64,000 bases of DNA from Arthrobacter sp. ISL-72 (GTDB taxonomy: Bacteria; Actinomycetota; Actinomycetes; Actinomycetales; Micrococcaceae): assembly GCF_018613755.1 (NCBI RefSeq), contig NZ_JAGGPP010000033.1, forward strand, positions 1-64,000, read 5' to 3'. The notes under the pieces were generated by a model, which worked only from the letters and a program-made list of their open reading frames with translations, did no database searches and was not told the DNA's origin. The translations under genes and the position numbers were made by a program. Shown piece by piece: positions 1 through 8,796 of this stretch (position 1 is its first letter; the number at the start of each line of letters is the position of its first letter).

Positions 1-172
1 CCCACCCGGCGGCGCCACCAGGGCCTCACACTAGGAACCGCAAAGCCTTCATGGACGCCCCAGCCAACTGCGGAGCGGCGCCCAGTAGATCCGTTCAATC
101 AGGAACCACACCGCTGCCGCAAGAAAAGACCGACTGCCCAGAGACCACGAAACCCACTAATTCAGCAGGCTC
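1..172. other. Window edge, no gene seen
   Basis: This stretch lies downstream of the siderophore synthetase stop codon. I see no open frame with a ribosome site, no clear terminator hairpin and no repeat in it. Confidence 0.5.
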
Positions 173-2038
173 CTAGGCGAACTTCGCCAGCGGGTTGTCC
201 AGCCGGCCGGCCATCTGCAGCCCGCCGGACGGGTCCGACAGGTCCAGCATCTGCTGGTTGTTGCGCAGCTGCAGCCTGTTGAGGCAGGAGAACTCGAAGT
301 CCGCGGCGAACAGGTTGTGGCGGGCAAACTGGTCCGCGAGTTCCGGCTGCTCTGCCTGGTAGTCATGTACGGCCGCCGCCGCGATGCGCCAGAATTCCTG
401 GCCGGTGAGCACGCCGTCTTCCTCGAGGAGGGCGCTGAGGAACCGGAAGATGCAGTCGAACACGTCGGTGAAGATGGCCAGGACCTTCTCGCCGTCCGGG
501 ATCTCGACCTTGATCCGCGATACTGCCTCGGGCAGGTCAAGCCTGTCCCCCATCACCACGATTTCCTCGGCGATGTCCTTCATGACGGCGCGGACCGGCA
601 CTCCGTTTTCGAGGACCAGGATCACGTTCTCGCCGTGCGGCATAAAGGCGAGCTCGTAGCGGTACAGGCAGTGCACCAGCGGGACGAGGTACGCCTCGAA
701 GTATTGCCGCAGCCACGCCCCCGGCTCGAGGCCGGACTGTTCGATCAGCGCTGACACCATGGGTCTGCCCGCCGCATCCACATGCAGGAGCGAAGCCATG
801 GTGGCCAGCTGCTGGCCGTCCCTGAGCAGCGGCAGCGGGCTCTCCCGCCACAGCGCGGACAGCATCTTCCTGTACGGGGAACCCTTCGCCGAAGCCGCCT
901 CGTAGTAGTCGTTGTGGTATCCGATGGCTGCCACTTCGCGGATCATCGTCAGACCACGGCCCTGCAGTGCCTCGTCGCCGTCGATGAGCTCCTGGAGCCA
1001 GTCATTGATTGCAGGTGTGGCCTTCATGTATTGCGGCGACAGCCCGCGCATGAAGCCCATGTTCAGGACGGACATGGCAGTCTTTACGTAGCTTTTTTCC
1101 GGCGCAGCCGTGTTGAAGAACGTCCGGATGGATTGCTGGGCCTGGTAGCTGTCAGCCCCGATCCCGAGGTGGACGATGTGTCGCCGGGCGATTTCGGCCG
1201 CAAACGTGACCGTCAGCTTGTTCTCCCATTGCCAGGGGTGCACGGGCATCAGGAAATACTGCGCCGGGTCCAGGTCCAAGGCATTGAGCTCGGTGTCGAA
1301 GAACGCCAGGGTGCCTGCTCCGAGTTCGGCTGCCAGATGGGCGGCGTAGTCCAGGCCCTCGCTCGACGTGAACACGGCCTTGCTCCGGTGCACCGCGATC
1401 CATTCCAGCTGCACCGGGGCGCCCGCTTCCGGGGCAAAGGCACGGTAGTCGTCGATCCCGAAGCCCAGCCGGCCATTATTGGCCACAAAACACGGGTGCC
1501 CCTCGGTCATGCTGCGTTCAATCGTCTGGAAGTCCGTGGCGACGTCTGCTCCGCGGGTCACTCCGGCGGCCAGTTCAGCTGATGACGGCTGGCCCCTCCA
1601 CTGCTTGTACGCGTGGCTGGAGAGCGTGCTGCTGATCTCCTCGAGGTAGACCGGGAGCATCTCCAGCCGGATGCCCAGAGCCTCGTGGAATTCGGTGATG
1701 AACCGGAGCGCATCCAGCGGAGCGTCCTGCCCCTCGCGGCTGCAAGTAATGGAAGCTGCATCGACGGACCAGTGGTCCAGCTGCAGGATCCGGGCAGAGA
1801 ACCGGTATTCAACCGAGGCGTCATCGGTCCGCACGCAGTACTCGTTTGCTTCGCCTCCGGCGCGGGCACCGGCGTCCGCCCCGCCACTGATGCGTTCCGG
1901 GGTGAGGATCCGCTCATGGGAGAACTCGGCCAGCGCCTTGCGGACCAGGTGCCGGTTGGCAGCGGCCCAGCGTTCCGGGGTGAGGTGGGTTGCAGCGTTG
2001 CCTGCGGTGAGGACGGATTCAAGTTCAGCGGTGGTCAC
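173..2038 (-). CDS. desD: NIS siderophore synthetase, IucA/IucC family (DesD-like)
   Basis: This 621-residue protein belongs to the IucA/IucC NRPS-independent siderophore synthetase family. In the desferrioxamine pathway DesD uses ATP to condense N-hydroxy-N-succinyl(or acetyl)cadaverine units in the cytoplasm. Family signatures visible are EGHPCF near residues 179-184 (nucleotide-binding loop), HPWQWE in the middle, and MPHGEN followed by MKDIAEE in the C-terminal half, which belongs to the FhuF-like/transporter-like lobe. Length is normal for the family. The GTG start at 2036-2038 overlaps the stop of the acyltransferase gene (GTGA), so it is the last gene of a translationally coupled desA-desB-desC-desD operon. 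The exact product (desferrioxamine E, B or a relative) cannot be told from sequence alone. Confidence 0.92.
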   Translation of the reverse strand: MTTAELESVLTAGNAATHLTPERWAAANRHLVRKALAEFSHERILTPERISGGADAGARAGGEANEYCVRTDDASVEYRFSARILQLDHWSVDAASITCSREGQDAPLDALRFITEFHEALGIRLEMLPVYLEEISSTLSSHAYKQWRGQPSSAELAAGVTRGADVATDFQTIERSMTEGHPCFVANNGRLGFGIDDYRAFAPEAGAPVQLEWIAVHRSKAVFTSSEGLDYAAHLAAELGAGTLAFFDTELNALDLDPAQYFLMPVHPWQWENKLTVTFAAEIARRHIVHLGIGADSYQAQQSIRTFFNTAAPEKSYVKTAMSVLNMGFMRGLSPQYMKATPAINDWLQELIDGDEALQGRGLTMIREVAAIGYHNDYYEAASAKGSPYRKMLSALWRESPLPLLRDGQQLATMASLLHVDAAGRPMVSALIEQSGLEPGAWLRQYFEAYLVPLVHCLYRYELAFMPHGENVILVLENGVPVRAVMKDIAEEIVVMGDRLDLPEAVSRIKVEIPDGEKVLAIFTDVFDCIFRFLSALLEEDGVLTGQEFWRIAAAAVHDYQAEQPELADQFARHNLFAADFEFSCLNRLQLRNNQQMLDLSDPSGGLQMAGRLDNPLAKFA

Positions 2039-2598
2039 AGTGATGCTCCCTGGTGGATCGGGGATGAATGAAGGGCTGCGCGGGCGGAATGGAAGGCCTC
2101 CCGCGTGCAGAAGCTGAGGAGGGCCTGCTTGTCCGGAAGGGTCACCACGCCGGCAGGCTCAAAGCCCAGGCGCGCGTTGAGGACATGGATCTTGTGGTTC
2201 CGGGCGTCGGGCTCAACCACCACCCGCTCCACGTTGTCCTTGGCGAAGAGCCGCTCGAGGACCGCTTCCATTGCCGCGGCGGTATAGCCGGTGCGGGGCG
2301 GCCCGGCCGGCGGACCGACCAGGAGGTGCATTCCAATGTCTCCGGGCTGCGTGGCGTAGACGCCCGCCAGCGGCGACAGCAACGGAAGGTACTCCTCCAT
2401 CAGGAAGGCGGGAACGCCGTCGTCGAGCCCCAACAGCGCATGGTGATGCCCGCTGGCCTGGATCTTCGAGTATTCCTCCACAACGTCTCCAACGGTGGCG
2501 GACTGCATCCCCCAGAAGGAGGCGTACGGCTGGGTGACCCAGCTGTGGAGGAGTTCGGCGTCGGCCTCGGGGTCGTAGCAGCGGAAGGTGAAACTCAC
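2035..2598 (-). CDS. desC: Hydroxycadaverine N-acyltransferase, GNAT/IucB type (DesC-like)
   Basis: A 187-residue GNAT-family acyltransferase of the IucB/RhbD/DesC type. It is expected to transfer an acetyl or succinyl group from CoA to N-hydroxycadaverine. The family hallmarks are an N-terminal RCYDPEAD...LLHSWVTQPYASFW block that contacts the substrate, a central GDIGMHLLVGPP acetyl-CoA segment and a C-terminal ERVVVEPDARN segment. I chose the GTG at 2596-2598 because it overlaps the desB stop (GTGA) and begins the conserved VSFTFRCYDPEAD N-terminus. A longer in-frame version reaching 2730 would sit inside desB and carries no recognisable sequence. Third gene of the operon. Confidence 0.88.
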   Translation of the reverse strand: MSFTFRCYDPEADAELLHSWVTQPYASFWGMQSATVGDVVEEYSKIQASGHHHALLGLDDGVPAFLMEEYLPLLSPLAGVYATQPGDIGMHLLVGPPAGPPRTGYTAAAMEAVLERLFAKDNVERVVVEPDARNHKIHVLNARLGFEPAGVVTLPDKQALLSFCTREAFHSARAALHSSPIHQGASL

Positions 2599-3992
2599 GC
2601 GTGCACCAGCCTCTGCGCCGGTATTTCGGATGGCGCCGGTGCCCCGAAATCCTGCACTCCGAAATCCTGGAACGCGATGCTTTGTTCCACGGGGTAGACC
2701 TCGCGGCCGCAGATCTCGCGCAGGATGCACGAGTTGCGGTAGGCCGCCATGCCGAGGTCCGGAGTGACGAAGCCGTGCGTGTGCAGCTCGGCGTTCTGGA
2801 CGAAGATTTCGCCGGGCTCGACGCCGGTGCTGTAGTTGCGTTCGACAGCAAACCTGCCGCGGCTGTCCCGGGCGATACGGCCCTGCACTCCGGCCAGGAA
2901 CTCAGGCTCGCGGTAGCCGTAGCCTGTGGCGAGCACCACGGCTTCGGTGTCGAGCGAGTAGTCGGCGCCCTGCTCCTCATGCCGCAGCTGCAGGGTGTGC
3001 GAACCCGAGGCCGGGTCCCAGGTGGCTCCGGTGACTGCCGAGTGCGTCAGCAGCCGGGTATCGACGATCCCGGAGAGGCTCTTGGCGTACAGGAGGTCGT
3101 AAATGGCGTCGATGAGTTCGGAGTTGATGCCCTTGTACAGGTTCTTCTGGCTCTTGATAAGGCTGTCGCGCTGGTCCTCCCGCAGGCCGTGGAAATAGTC
3201 CACATACTCCGGCGATGTCATTTCAAGGGTGAGCTTGGTGTACTCCAGCGGGAAGAACCTGCCCGAACGGGTGACCCAGTTCAGCTGGTACCCGTGCACG
3301 TCGATCTCCTGCAGCAGCTCGTAGTAGATTTCCGCCGCGCTCTGGCCGCTGCCCACGATGGTGATGCTCCGCTGTTTCTGCAGTTCACTGCGCCGCCACA
3401 GGTAGTCGGCGTTGTGGAGGACCAGTCCGCCGGCGTTCACAACCCCGTCGCAGGCCGCCGGAACATAGGGCGACGTTCCGGTGCCCAGCACCAGCCGCCG
3501 GGCGCGCAGCACCTCCGGCCCCGCCGGACCGTGCACGGACAGCGTGTACACGCCGTCGTCGTACGTGATCTCCCGGACGTCCGTCCCGAACCGTACCGAA
3601 TTGAGCTGCCCGGCCACCCACTGGCAGTACTGGTTGTACTCAGTGCGCAGCGGGTAGAAGTTTTCCCGAATGTAGAAGCGGTAGAGCCGGCCCGTCTGCT
3701 TGAGGAAGTTCAGGAAGGAATACGGCGATGTAGGGTCCGCCAGGGTCACGAGGTCCGCCATGAACGGAACCTGCAGGTGCGCGGGCTCCAGCATCATCCC
3801 CGGATGCCAGTCGAACGAGTCGCGGCGTTCCAGGAACACCGCATCCAGTCCGTCCACCGGCTCGGTGAGCGCGGCAAGCCCCAGGTTGAAGGGCCCGACG
3901 CCGATTCCGGCGAAGTCGTAAATCCAGCCTGAGTCGGAGGTGCCGGAGTTTCCGGTGCGGGCGTCCGTCGTGTTCGGATGGGCGGCGCTCAT
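2595..3992 (-). CDS. desB: Lysine/cadaverine N-monooxygenase (DesB-like)
   Basis: A 465-residue flavin-dependent N-hydroxylating monooxygenase of the lysine/ornithine N-monooxygenase family. It should convert cadaverine to N-hydroxycadaverine with FAD, NADPH and oxygen. The N-terminal FAD-binding site reads GIGVGPFNLGLAAL (about residues 31-44), the NADPH site reads IVGSGQSAAEIYYELL (about residue 211 on), and the family C-terminal motif ATGYGYREPEFL is near residue 355. The ATG at 3990-3992 overlaps the decarboxylase stop (ATGA), and its own stop overlaps the DesC GTG. The pairing with a PLP decarboxylase rather than a lone lysine hydroxylase argues for the cadaverine (desferrioxamine) pathway over aerobactin. 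Confidence 0.92.
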   Translation of the reverse strand: MSAAHPNTTDARTGNSGTSDSGWIYDFAGIGVGPFNLGLAALTEPVDGLDAVFLERRDSFDWHPGMMLEPAHLQVPFMADLVTLADPTSPYSFLNFLKQTGRLYRFYIRENFYPLRTEYNQYCQWVAGQLNSVRFGTDVREITYDDGVYTLSVHGPAGPEVLRARRLVLGTGTSPYVPAACDGVVNAGGLVLHNADYLWRRSELQKQRSITIVGSGQSAAEIYYELLQEIDVHGYQLNWVTRSGRFFPLEYTKLTLEMTSPEYVDYFHGLREDQRDSLIKSQKNLYKGINSELIDAIYDLLYAKSLSGIVDTRLLTHSAVTGATWDPASGSHTLQLRHEEQGADYSLDTEAVVLATGYGYREPEFLAGVQGRIARDSRGRFAVERNYSTGVEPGEIFVQNAELHTHGFVTPDLGMAAYRNSCILREICGREVYPVEQSIAFQDFGVQDFGAPAPSEIPAQRLVHA

Positions 3993-5578
3993 GCGGCAGC
4001 CTCCTGTCCTGCGAGCAGTGCTTCGCCCGTGCGGCGGAGCAGGCTGATGATCGTGTTGATGTCCTCCGGGGTGGCTTCGGCGTTCAGCAGAGTGAATTTC
4101 AGGTAGTGGCGGCCGGCAACCTTCGTGCCGGCCACCACGGCTTCGCCCGAGGCAAAAACGGCGGCCCGGATTGCCGGGTTGAGGGCGTCGGCCGCATCCT
4201 CGTCCAGGCGGGTTCCGCCGGCCAGCACGGGACGGTAGCGGAAGACCAGCGTGCTCAGCTGCGGCTCGGAGGCGAGCTCGAAGTCAGGGTCCGAGTGAAT
4301 GGCCTGCCCGGTTCGGGCGGCCAGGTCGATCGCCTCGTCCAGGAGGGCACCCACCGCGTCCGCCCCCATGATCCGGAGTGTGAGCCAGAGCTTCAGGGCG
4401 TCAAAGCGGCGCGTGGTCTGGATGCTCTTGTCCACCTGGTTGGGAATGTCCGCCAGAGCGGCGCTTTCGGGGTTGAGGTAGTCCGCGTAATAAGTCACGT
4501 GGCGCAGCATGGCCCGGTCCCGTACCAGCAGGGCGCTGGAGCTGACAGGCTGGAAGAAGGTCTTGTGGTAGTCAACGGTGACCGAGTCGGCCAGCCGGAT
4601 TCCGTTCAGGCGGTGCGCGTAGCGGTTGGACACCATAAGCCCGCCGCCGTACGCGGCGTCCACGTGGAACCACGCACCGTACGCCTCGGCGAGGGCGGCC
4701 AGCTCGGCGAGCGGGTCCACCGCTCCGAAGTCAGTGGTGCCGGCGGTGCCGACAACCGCCATCGGCACCAGTCCGGCGTCGGCGGTCTGCGCGAGTGCGG
4801 CGGCCAGCGCGGCCGGGTCCATGCGGTGGTCGGGCCCGTACGCAACGGGCACGACGGCGTCGTACCCCAACCCGAGCATGGACGCCGACTTGCGGATGCT
4901 GAAGTGGCCGTCCTCGGATGCGAAAATGCGCAGCTTGTCCAGCAGGCCGGGCAGCCGGGCGGCTTCATTGCCGGGGAGCTTCCGCAGGCCTGCTACAGCG
5001 TGGTTGCGGGCGATCAGCAGCGCCTGGAGGTTGGACTGGCTGCCGCCGGAGGTGAAGACGCCATCGGCAGCGTCGCCAAGGGAGAGCCGCTCCGCGGTCC
5101 AGCCAATCAGCCTCCGCTCGATCATGGTGGCGCCGGCGCTCTGGTCCCAGGTGTCCATGGATGAGTTCACCGCGGAGAGGATGCTCTCCCCCACCAGCGC
5201 CGGGATGACGACTGGGCAGTTCAGATGGGCGGCGTACTTCGCATCGTGGAAGTAGACGGCGTCCTGCAGGTAGACCTCCTCGAGTTCGGCCAGCGCCGCA
5301 GCGGTGTCCGGCAGCGGGCGGTCGAGGTCAACAGCGCCGACGCGTAACTTGAGTTCCTCGGGCCCGACGCCGGTGAAGGGCTTGGCGGTCCGCTCCAGCT
5401 TGGTGGCGACGGCATTGACGCCCTGAAGCACCTGCGCTACATAGCGCGGCGCATTGCGGGAGTTGAAAAGGTGGTTGGTGGCGGCGAGGGCGAGCTCCAC
5501 CCGGGAGCCGAAATCATGCCCGGAAGTCGGGGCGGGCAGATCAAGGATTTCATCATCCACACGAGGCAACAGCGTCAC
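3989..5578 (-). CDS. desA: PLP-dependent lysine decarboxylase, group II (DesA-like)
   Basis: A 529-residue group II pyridoxal-phosphate decarboxylase. As first gene of the siderophore operon it most likely decarboxylates L-lysine to cadaverine. The substrate/PLP pocket is seen as FTSGGSQSN (about 175-183), WFHVDAAYGGG (303-313) and the PLP-lysine in VDYHKTFF (Lys339). Start is GTG at 5576-5578 with an AAAAGGA ribosome site just upstream. Upstream lies a TTGACT -35 with a -10 inside an IdeR-like box (5621-5639), so the operon should be induced by iron limitation. The same family also holds diaminobutyrate, glutamate and tyrosine decarboxylases; the operon context decides for lysine. Confidence 0.9.
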   Translation of the reverse strand: MTLLPRVDDEILDLPAPTSGHDFGSRVELALAATNHLFNSRNAPRYVAQVLQGVNAVATKLERTAKPFTGVGPEELKLRVGAVDLDRPLPDTAAALAELEEVYLQDAVYFHDAKYAAHLNCPVVIPALVGESILSAVNSSMDTWDQSAGATMIERRLIGWTAERLSLGDAADGVFTSGGSQSNLQALLIARNHAVAGLRKLPGNEAARLPGLLDKLRIFASEDGHFSIRKSASMLGLGYDAVVPVAYGPDHRMDPAALAAALAQTADAGLVPMAVVGTAGTTDFGAVDPLAELAALAEAYGAWFHVDAAYGGGLMVSNRYAHRLNGIRLADSVTVDYHKTFFQPVSSSALLVRDRAMLRHVTYYADYLNPESAALADIPNQVDKSIQTTRRFDALKLWLTLRIMGADAVGALLDEAIDLAARTGQAIHSDPDFELASEPQLSTLVFRYRPVLAGGTRLDEDAADALNPAIRAAVFASGEAVVAGTKVAGRHYLKFTLLNAEATPEDINTIISLLRRTGEALLAGQEAAA

Positions 5579-5620
5579 AGGTTTTCCTTTTAGGTAGGCG
5601 ATCGGGGCGCACTAACGGAG

Positions 5621-5656
5621 CAAGGCAAGCCTTACTTAGGAGAACCTTTTAGTCAA
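5621..5656 (-). promoter_or_regulatory. desA promoter with IdeR/DtxR-like iron box
   Basis: On the minus strand the 19-mer CTAAGTAAGGCTTGCCTTG (5621-5639) matches the IdeR/DtxR consensus TTAGGTTAGGCTAACCTAA at 12 of 19 positions by my count, including the central AGGCT core. A TTGACT -35 (plus-strand AGTCAA, 5651-5656) sits 16 bases upstream of TAAGGC, a possible -10 inside the box. Iron-loaded repressor would therefore cover the -10. Placement 43-61 bases before the desA GTG fits a siderophore operon. Confidence 0.7.
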
Positions 5657-5761
5657 ACTTTTGTAAGCTAATTCTGAAACTGGCGGAAATCCGCTGTTAC
5701 AGGGACTCAACGGAACGTCATTGACTGTCGCAGCAGCCGAGGGTGAGGCAGAATATGCGGC

Positions 5762-6193
5762 TTACTGCTGCGCTGCGGCCGCCGAGTTGCGCCGGCAGAG
5801 CAACGTCCAGCGGTTTCCTGCGTCCTCCTTGGCATAGGAAAACTGGTCCAGTGCCACTTTTGCAAGGGCGAGCCCGCGCCCGCTCGCGGACATGCCGTCA
5901 GGCAGTTCCGCCCCGCTCAGGTCGATGCCGGCAGGCCTGGCGTTGTCCGTGAATTCGGCAAACAGCCGCTTCGGTTCGCATTCGACGGCCAGCACGAACC
6001 GCACCGGGTCGGTCCCGGCCGGCCGCGAGTGTTCGATGATGTTGGACGCCACCTCAATAAGCGCCGTCTCAAACCGGATGCGGTCCAGGAATTCGATGCC
6101 GGGTTCCGCCTTCCAGACGTCCTCCAGCAGTTCGTGGATCAGTTCCAGGCTCTCGGGAACCGCCGCCGCCCGCACGCTGAACCGGCTGCTCAT
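5762..6193 (-). CDS. RsbW-like anti-sigma factor / serine kinase (HATPase_c)
   Basis: A 143-residue single-domain GHKL ATPase of the RsbW/SpoIIAB type. Such proteins bind a partner (sigma factor or effector) and phosphorylate a STAS antagonist. The N box reads TALIEVASNIIEHS (about residues 43-56) and the G box reads SASGRGLALAKVALDQ (about 102-117). The ATG overlaps the stop of the upstream STAS gene (ATGA), so the two are made together. No sigma factor gene adjoins, which suggests the kinase may act on the glycosyltransferase encoded first in this operon or on a distant sigma factor; that is inference. Confidence 0.85.
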   Translation of the reverse strand: MSSRFSVRAAAVPESLELIHELLEDVWKAEPGIEFLDRIRFETALIEVASNIIEHSRPAGTDPVRFVLAVECEPKRLFAEFTDNARPAGIDLSGAELPDGMSASGRGLALAKVALDQFSYAKEDAGNRWTLLCRRNSAAAAQQ

Positions 6194-6522
6194 GAATAGG
6201 CCCCGTCCACCGAGGAGACGGGCTGCAGCACCTTGTTGAGCTTGGTCATTTCCAGGACGGCTGTGATCTGGGCCGTGGGGTTGGCAAGGCGAAGGTCTCC
6301 GCCCGCCTGCCGCGTTTTCTTCAGCCCGGTGATCAGGGCGCCCAGTCCGGAGGAGTCAATGAAGCTGGTGCCGGCCAGATCCACCACCAGGCGGACGGTG
6401 CCGTCGCTAATGAGCGCATCGATGTTGGCGCCCAGGCGGGGCGCGGAAACCATGTTGAGCCGGCCCACGGGACGGATCACCCCCACACCGTTCGCCAGAG
6501 TCTCGTTGTTGAATTCGATCAC
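6190..6522 (-). CDS. STAS-domain anti-sigma factor antagonist (RsbV-like)
   Basis: A 110-residue STAS protein. The phosphorylation loop FIDSSGLGAL (residues 54-63) holds the conserved Ser57/Ser58 that RsbW-type kinases modify; unphosphorylated antagonist would sequester the kinase. Start GTG at 6520-6522 follows an AGAAGGCGG ribosome site and overlaps the glycosyltransferase stop (GTGA), giving the natural N-terminus VIEFNNET. A longer frame reaching 6609 would lie inside the glycosyltransferase and has no STAS sequence. It is the middle gene of a glycosyltransferase-STAS-HATPase operon. A PP2C phosphatase, the usual third component of a partner switch, is not present nearby. Confidence 0.88.
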   Translation of the reverse strand: MIEFNNETLANGVGVIRPVGRLNMVSAPRLGANIDALISDGTVRLVVDLAGTSFIDSSGLGALITGLKKTRQAGGDLRLANPTAQITAVLEMTKLNKVLQPVSSVDGAYS

Positions 6523-8657
6523 GGTCTTACCGCCTTCTTTCTGTTGCTGTCTTTTGTCTTGCGGCGCGTGCTGCTGTTCTTGGTGCCGGCGTTGGCGGCG
6601 GCGAGCCACGCGTCGAAGCCTGGGTAGCGGACGGCTTCGACGACTACGCTGAGGATCAGCAGGTCAAAGGCAATCCAGACGAAGTTGACGGAGCTGCCCA
6701 GCACATCGCCCTGACCCAGCAGGAGGCGGATAACGCCCACGAGGGCGGCCAGGACCAGGACGGCCATGGCGACCAGCTGCGGCCGGACAAGGTGCCAGGG
6801 CAGCCGGTTGCGGGCCTGCAGCGTCTTCGGCGTGACGCGGAAGTCCAGGTCCCGGCCGAGGAACACGTTCCCGAACGCCGATGTGACCGACTTGATCCAA
6901 GTGGGGAAAAGGGCCAGCGAATATTGCTGGCCGCGCCAGGTCTTGACTCCTCGCCCCACCACCAGGAACAGGATCTGGTTGACCACCAGGAACGGGATGA
7001 GCCGGACGAAGAAATCGTTGTTCAGCGACTGCACCGGAAGGATTCCCAGGACGAGGTAAATGACCGGGGCGGCCAGGTAGACCACGGCGGCGAACCCGGT
7101 GAGATAGCTCCACATCGTTGCCAGGTACACCAGCCGCTGGGCCAGGCTCAAGCCTTTTTGCAGCAATGGATTTTCCCGGAACATCACCTGCATGGTGCCC
7201 TGCGCCCACCGGAGCCGCTGCGTCAGCATCGAATCGAGGTCCTCGGGAGCCAGCCCGTCGGCGAGCTTTTCGTGGTGATATGCGGATTCCCAGCCAAGCG
7301 AATGCAGCCGCATGCAGGTGGCCATGTCCTCGGTGACGGAGATGATGGCGAGCGGCATCACCGCCTGCGCTTCCCCGGCCTTCTCGGCATTGACGGAATC
7401 GATCAGCACGCGGACGGTTTCCACGGCCCCCAGCGGGGACCAGTCGCGCTGTGAGAGCCGGTCCAGGGCAACGTCGTCGACGACGGCGAGGGAACCGTCC
7501 ACGTCGATCGTCCGGGACAGTCCCTCAATGGAGTTCAGCTCCGCGTGCAGCGCCGCGACGTCTTCCGCCACCAGGTTCCGGGCCACCGCGTCCACGCGCT
7601 CCTGAAACCGGTACGTGACATCCGCAATGGCCTGCCCTTCACTGAGCTCGTGCCGGACCTGCCGCAGATCCTCCGCCACCGTGGAGAGTGCCCGTGCGAG
7701 GCGTTCCTGCCCCGGTCCGAGCTGGCGCCGCGCCCTGGCAACAACCTTGTCCGCAGTCCGGAGCGCCTTGTTCAGGGCCAGCTCGGTTTCCGAGACGTAG
7801 CGCATGACGCCGAGCTGCATCAGGGCTTCCCGGCGGAGGATCGCGTTGGAGCCGCAGAAGAAGGCGGCGTTCCAGCCGTCCTTGCCCTGCTGGATGGGCC
7901 CGTAAAACAACGGCGCCTGGCTTCCCAGCGGATCATGGGGCGGGACATTCACAAATACCTGCGGGGTCTGGACCAGAGCCATTCGTCGGTCGTTGAAATA
8001 GCCCAGCGTGTGATCGAGGATCCTGGGGTCCGGAACCTGGTCGGCATCCAGGATCAGCATGAATTCGCCGTCGGTGGCCAGCAGGGCGTTGTTGAGGTTT
8101 CCCGCTTTGGCGTGGCGGGGACGGTCCGCCCAGTCCTCGGAACGGGTGATCCAGCCGATGCCTTCCGCTTCAGCGATGGCTCGCAGTTCCGGGCGGTTAC
8201 CGTCGTCGAGGATCCAGGTCCGGTGCGGATACGTGATGTCCTTGGCGGCCCGCGCGGTTCCCATCACGAGGTCCAGCGGCTCGTTGTAGGTGGTGATGAA
8301 CACGTCCACGGTCAGCCCCGGAGGCGGAACAGGTGGAGTGTCCCGTTGCCGGTACCGCCACATGGTGACGCCGAACAACAGGGAATCCAGCAAGGAGTAG
8401 GTTTCGGCGAGGGCAAGGGGAACCGCGATCCACCAGGCTTCCCAGTTGATCGACACCATCCAGCGCCAAACGATGTAGTTCAGGCCAAGGATGGCCGTGG
8501 CCAGGACAATCAGCCTGATAATCAGTTGCCGCGTTGTCATGGCCCGGCTGTCCCCCTGGATCCTCATCGGTTCAGGCAGCCGCCCGATGGGATCCGGCGC
8601 CGGGCTGAGACCGATGGAGCGGGAAAGTGCGGACTGCGCAGAAGTCAGTCCAACCAT
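6519..8657 (-). CDS. Membrane glycosyltransferase family 2, cellulose-synthase-like, with internal insertion
   Basis: A 712-residue processive-type GT2. Two membrane segments lie near residues 44-62 and 74-95, the catalytic domain follows, then several membrane helices from about 505 to the C-terminus. Catalytic motifs are complete: DDG (151-153), DAD (204-206), TED (442-444) and QRLRW (480-484), so the enzyme should polymerise a sugar nucleotide and pass the chain across the membrane. Between DAD/NAILRRE and TED there is a charged, helix-rich, coiled-coil-like block (about 289-435) that BcsA-type enzymes do not have. I see no PilZ domain. Start is the ATG at 8655-8657; MRIQGDS at residue 31 is another option. 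Downstream STAS and RsbW genes overlap it, suggesting regulation by partner switching. Sugar and polymer are unknown. Confidence 0.88.
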   Translation of the reverse strand: MVGLTSAQSALSRSIGLSPAPDPIGRLPEPMRIQGDSRAMTTRQLIIRLIVLATAILGLNYIVWRWMVSINWEAWWIAVPLALAETYSLLDSLLFGVTMWRYRQRDTPPVPPPGLTVDVFITTYNEPLDLVMGTARAAKDITYPHRTWILDDGNRPELRAIAEAEGIGWITRSEDWADRPRHAKAGNLNNALLATDGEFMLILDADQVPDPRILDHTLGYFNDRRMALVQTPQVFVNVPPHDPLGSQAPLFYGPIQQGKDGWNAAFFCGSNAILRREALMQLGVMRYVSETELALNKALRTADKVVARARRQLGPGQERLARALSTVAEDLRQVRHELSEGQAIADVTYRFQERVDAVARNLVAEDVAALHAELNSIEGLSRTIDVDGSLAVVDDVALDRLSQRDWSPLGAVETVRVLIDSVNAEKAGEAQAVMPLAIISVTEDMATCMRLHSLGWESAYHHEKLADGLAPEDLDSMLTQRLRWAQGTMQVMFRENPLLQKGLSLAQRLVYLATMWSYLTGFAAVVYLAAPVIYLVLGILPVQSLNNDFFVRLIPFLVVNQILFLVVGRGVKTWRGQQYSLALFPTWIKSVTSAFGNVFLGRDLDFRVTPKTLQARNRLPWHLVRPQLVAMAVLVLAALVGVIRLLLGQGDVLGSSVNFVWIAFDLLILSVVVEAVRYPGFDAWLAAANAGTKNSSTRRKTKDSNRKKAVRP

Positions 8658-8714
8658 AGCCGTCCGGCAGGGCTAAGGCGCACGAAGGCAATTTGTCCCC
8701 GCCGAATCACGTGG

Positions 8715-8796
8715 TTCAGCTCGCCGCGATTTGGGCCGGCAGAACCGCGCGGCGCTTCAGCTTGCCGCGACCCGGGCTTCAGCTCGCCGCGATTTG
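8715..8796. repeat. Three-copy imperfect repeat of a gene 3' end
   Basis: The 19-mer TTCAGCTCGCCGCGATTTG occurs exactly at 8715-8733 and 8778-8796. A diverged copy, TTCAGCTTGCCGCGACCCG, lies at 8756-8774. The 8778 copy contains the last codons and stop of the gene that ends at 8779, so the other two copies are duplications of that gene end in the intergenic space. Confidence 0.8.
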
